Assembly: GCA_035610365.1 (NCBI GenBank)
Contig: CM069432.1
Span: 179,227,027-179,291,026, forward strand
Length of the DNA stretch: 64,000 nt
Source of the DNA: Aquatica leii
Lineage: Eukaryota > Arthropoda > Insecta > Coleoptera > Lampyridae
Direction: 5' to 3'
Shown: in pieces, positions 62,160-64,000 of the stretch
Layout: every line of letters begins with the position of its first letter
How positions within the stretch are numbered: position 1 is the stretch's first letter
Program-made: the position numbers and the translations under genes
The notes under the pieces: model-generated
Told to the model about the DNA's origin: nothing
The model's database searches: none
What the model saw: the letters and a program-made list of their open reading frames with translations, nothing else

Positions 62160-64000
62160 AATTTGTTTGTCAAAACATTAAAAAAGTCTTCTTCTAAAAA
62201 ATTAATAAAAAAAATTTATTATATAACTTTTATACGAATGAAAATGAATCGAAAGAAGCTGAAAAATGAGCTACTACGATTTATCGTATTCACTATCATT
62301 GTAAATACATTTTGTTTACTATTAAAACACGTTTGTATAAAAAATGCAGATATTTTAAATAAAAAGTATCTTAGTGTTGTAATAGCAATCTGCTACATCG
62401 CCATCTACATTTAAAAAGGTTAACTCATTTTTTTTACCAAGTATAATCTACAATAATAATAATCATAAGATTTTACGCCATCTGACCAACTGCAAAGTAA
62501 TGGCTTCTGCCTCCAAATATTAAAGACACCTTTTTAACATTGGGTTGTCTTACTATAACATATTTATACAATGCTACTACTATGTATTAATTTTTGTTTA
62601 TTATAGTGCATTGATTGACATTTAGTGAGCTGAACTGCTGCTGCTGTACCAACTTGTTTGCGTTTTTTTAAATTACAATACTAGTACGTCTATAACACTG
62701 ACACACAATAATTTTGCTGAATAAAAACAATAGAAAACTAAAGTTTTTAATATTGATGCACAAACATTATACTATTAAAATAACACGTTAAAAATTTACA
62801 CACTTTACAAAAAAAAATTGATAATTCAGAAAATAAGTTTTTACAATACTTATGAGATCCGTTATGTTCAAAGTTCTAAATACACAGCCTACAAATCAAA
62901 TGGTACTAATCTGTTTTTTAATTCCATTTAAGGTAATGATAATAACAAGGTCGCCTAGCTACTGTTGCAATAAACTTGTTTTTCCTGTGCGGGTTTTTTC
63001 AGTAAAAAAACCTTTTTTATTCTGAAAAAACAGTTTTGTTGGTTCTTTTCTACCGTTAGAACGTTGTATAGAATTCATATAAACAAAATTGCTGTTCGAA
63101 TTTTGTTACATTACCAACCATAATAAAGATCTTGTGATTAAAAAAAAATGTGCGGACGTTAACAAAAAAATATATCTACTACCGTTGCATAACTAATTTG
63201 TCATTTGTATTAGTAAAATGAGAGTTAATAGGTTACTAATGGAATAATGCAAGTGAAGTTTAACACGTTCTATAATATCGGCCAAGTTATTTTATAAACA
63301 CTCAAGATAATTTTTTTTTTCACGAAATAGTAGTAGATAAGATTTTGTATATACTACACGTGTGATAAGGTGGTAATTATATGTTATCGCACTTTTGCGA
63401 TTAAAGAATACGCCCAGACGCTTGTTTATATAGTTATAATTATAAATAGCGTTATCTTATTACTCTCCGATTTTTTTTACAAATTTTCCGCATTAGCAGG
63501 TTTTGATTCATTAGCTCACTGTTTTATTGAAAAAACAATATATAAAATATATTCAGACTAACTTTTTTATGTTTCTTTCTTTATAAATAAATTTTTGATT
63601 CAAAAAAGTACAATAATTGGAAAAAATAATGTTTTTAGATTTTGCGTCTTTAATAGATCTAATTAAAGCACCAAAATAGCGCCATTCGAGTCTATAATAG
63701 ACATTTTTGCGTGCTTTAATAAAATTGCTGTAATTTTTTTCTACAGGGTTGGTATTAGTGATTTAATTTTAATTAATTGACCAGTAATGTCGAAATATGT
63801 AGTACTTAGTACCAATCTCTACAAAATTCCTTAGATTTTTATAATTTGAAATTTTCGTTTAAAATTGGCGCGAGGGGGGCAGCTTTACTAAAAAGTGTAC
63901 AGTGTAACGAAACCGATTGTGATGTCCGTATTTGTATTAAAATTGTGTAAAAATCCCGTCAAATACGCGTGGACTTCGACCTCGTCGCGTCTACAAGAGT
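62160..64000. other. AT-rich stretch to window end
   Basis: Frames at 62163-62414 and 63370-63561 are lysine- or hydrophobic-rich without known motifs. Sequence becomes less AT-rich at about 63860-64000, which could be the edge of another element or of a gene outside the window. Confidence 0.45.

Overview
The window looks like AT-rich, repeat-dominated nuclear DNA from an arthropod, most likely an insect. I found no intact host gene, tRNA, rRNA or CRISPR array. Every protein-like signal I can support is a decayed transposable element: BEL/Pao and Ty3/gypsy LTR retrotransposons, PIF/Harbinger, an IS630/Tc1-mariner-type transposase, an AP-endonuclease LINE and MITE-like hairpins. The gypsy primer-binding site, GT-AG introns and the protein families all point to an animal. 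The species cannot be told from the sequence.

Layout: 1-7.5 kb is AT-rich non-coding DNA with a small richer patch at 5.7-7.3 kb. At 7.56-9.81 kb lies a whole but dead Harbinger element. At 10.2-11.6 kb a minus-strand gypsy reverse transcriptase and a plus-strand gypsy gag meet head to head. At 12.0-13.7 kb a gag-like remnant sits between two direct repeats. At 16.7-19.8 kb is a plus-strand BEL/Pao element (gag, protease, RT stub, RNase H, integrase). At 22.9-23.5 kb are a short gypsy LTR, its primer-binding site and a gag fragment. From 24 to 36 kb there is almost nothing but AT-rich sequence, one TA microsatellite and several hairpins.

The richest part is 36.5-44.7 kb. A minus-strand BEL/Pao element (37.9-41.3 kb) is split by an 851-bp Harbinger element with a perfect TAA target-site duplication. 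It is bracketed by two inverted copies of a tandem repeat, and each copy carries a 44-nt decayed hammerhead-ribozyme fold. This is best explained as a retrozyme or Penelope-type terminal repeat and is the most interesting find. Next, at 42.3-44.7 kb, comes a 2.35-kb DNA transposon with about 360-bp, highly similar inverted arms around a broken gene for a PIN/XPG-type nuclease with a cysteine-rich tail (Academ-like candidate).

Further right are a MITE-like element (44.9-46.7 kb), two copies of an unidentified repeat (47.1-48.9 and 49.9-51.1 kb), a minus-strand LINE endonuclease split by about 1.2 kb, a short hairpin MITE at 54.4 kb, a mariner-type transposase relic at 55.0-55.4 kb and mostly featureless sequence to the end. 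The elements do not form a pathway; the window records successive insertions and decay.
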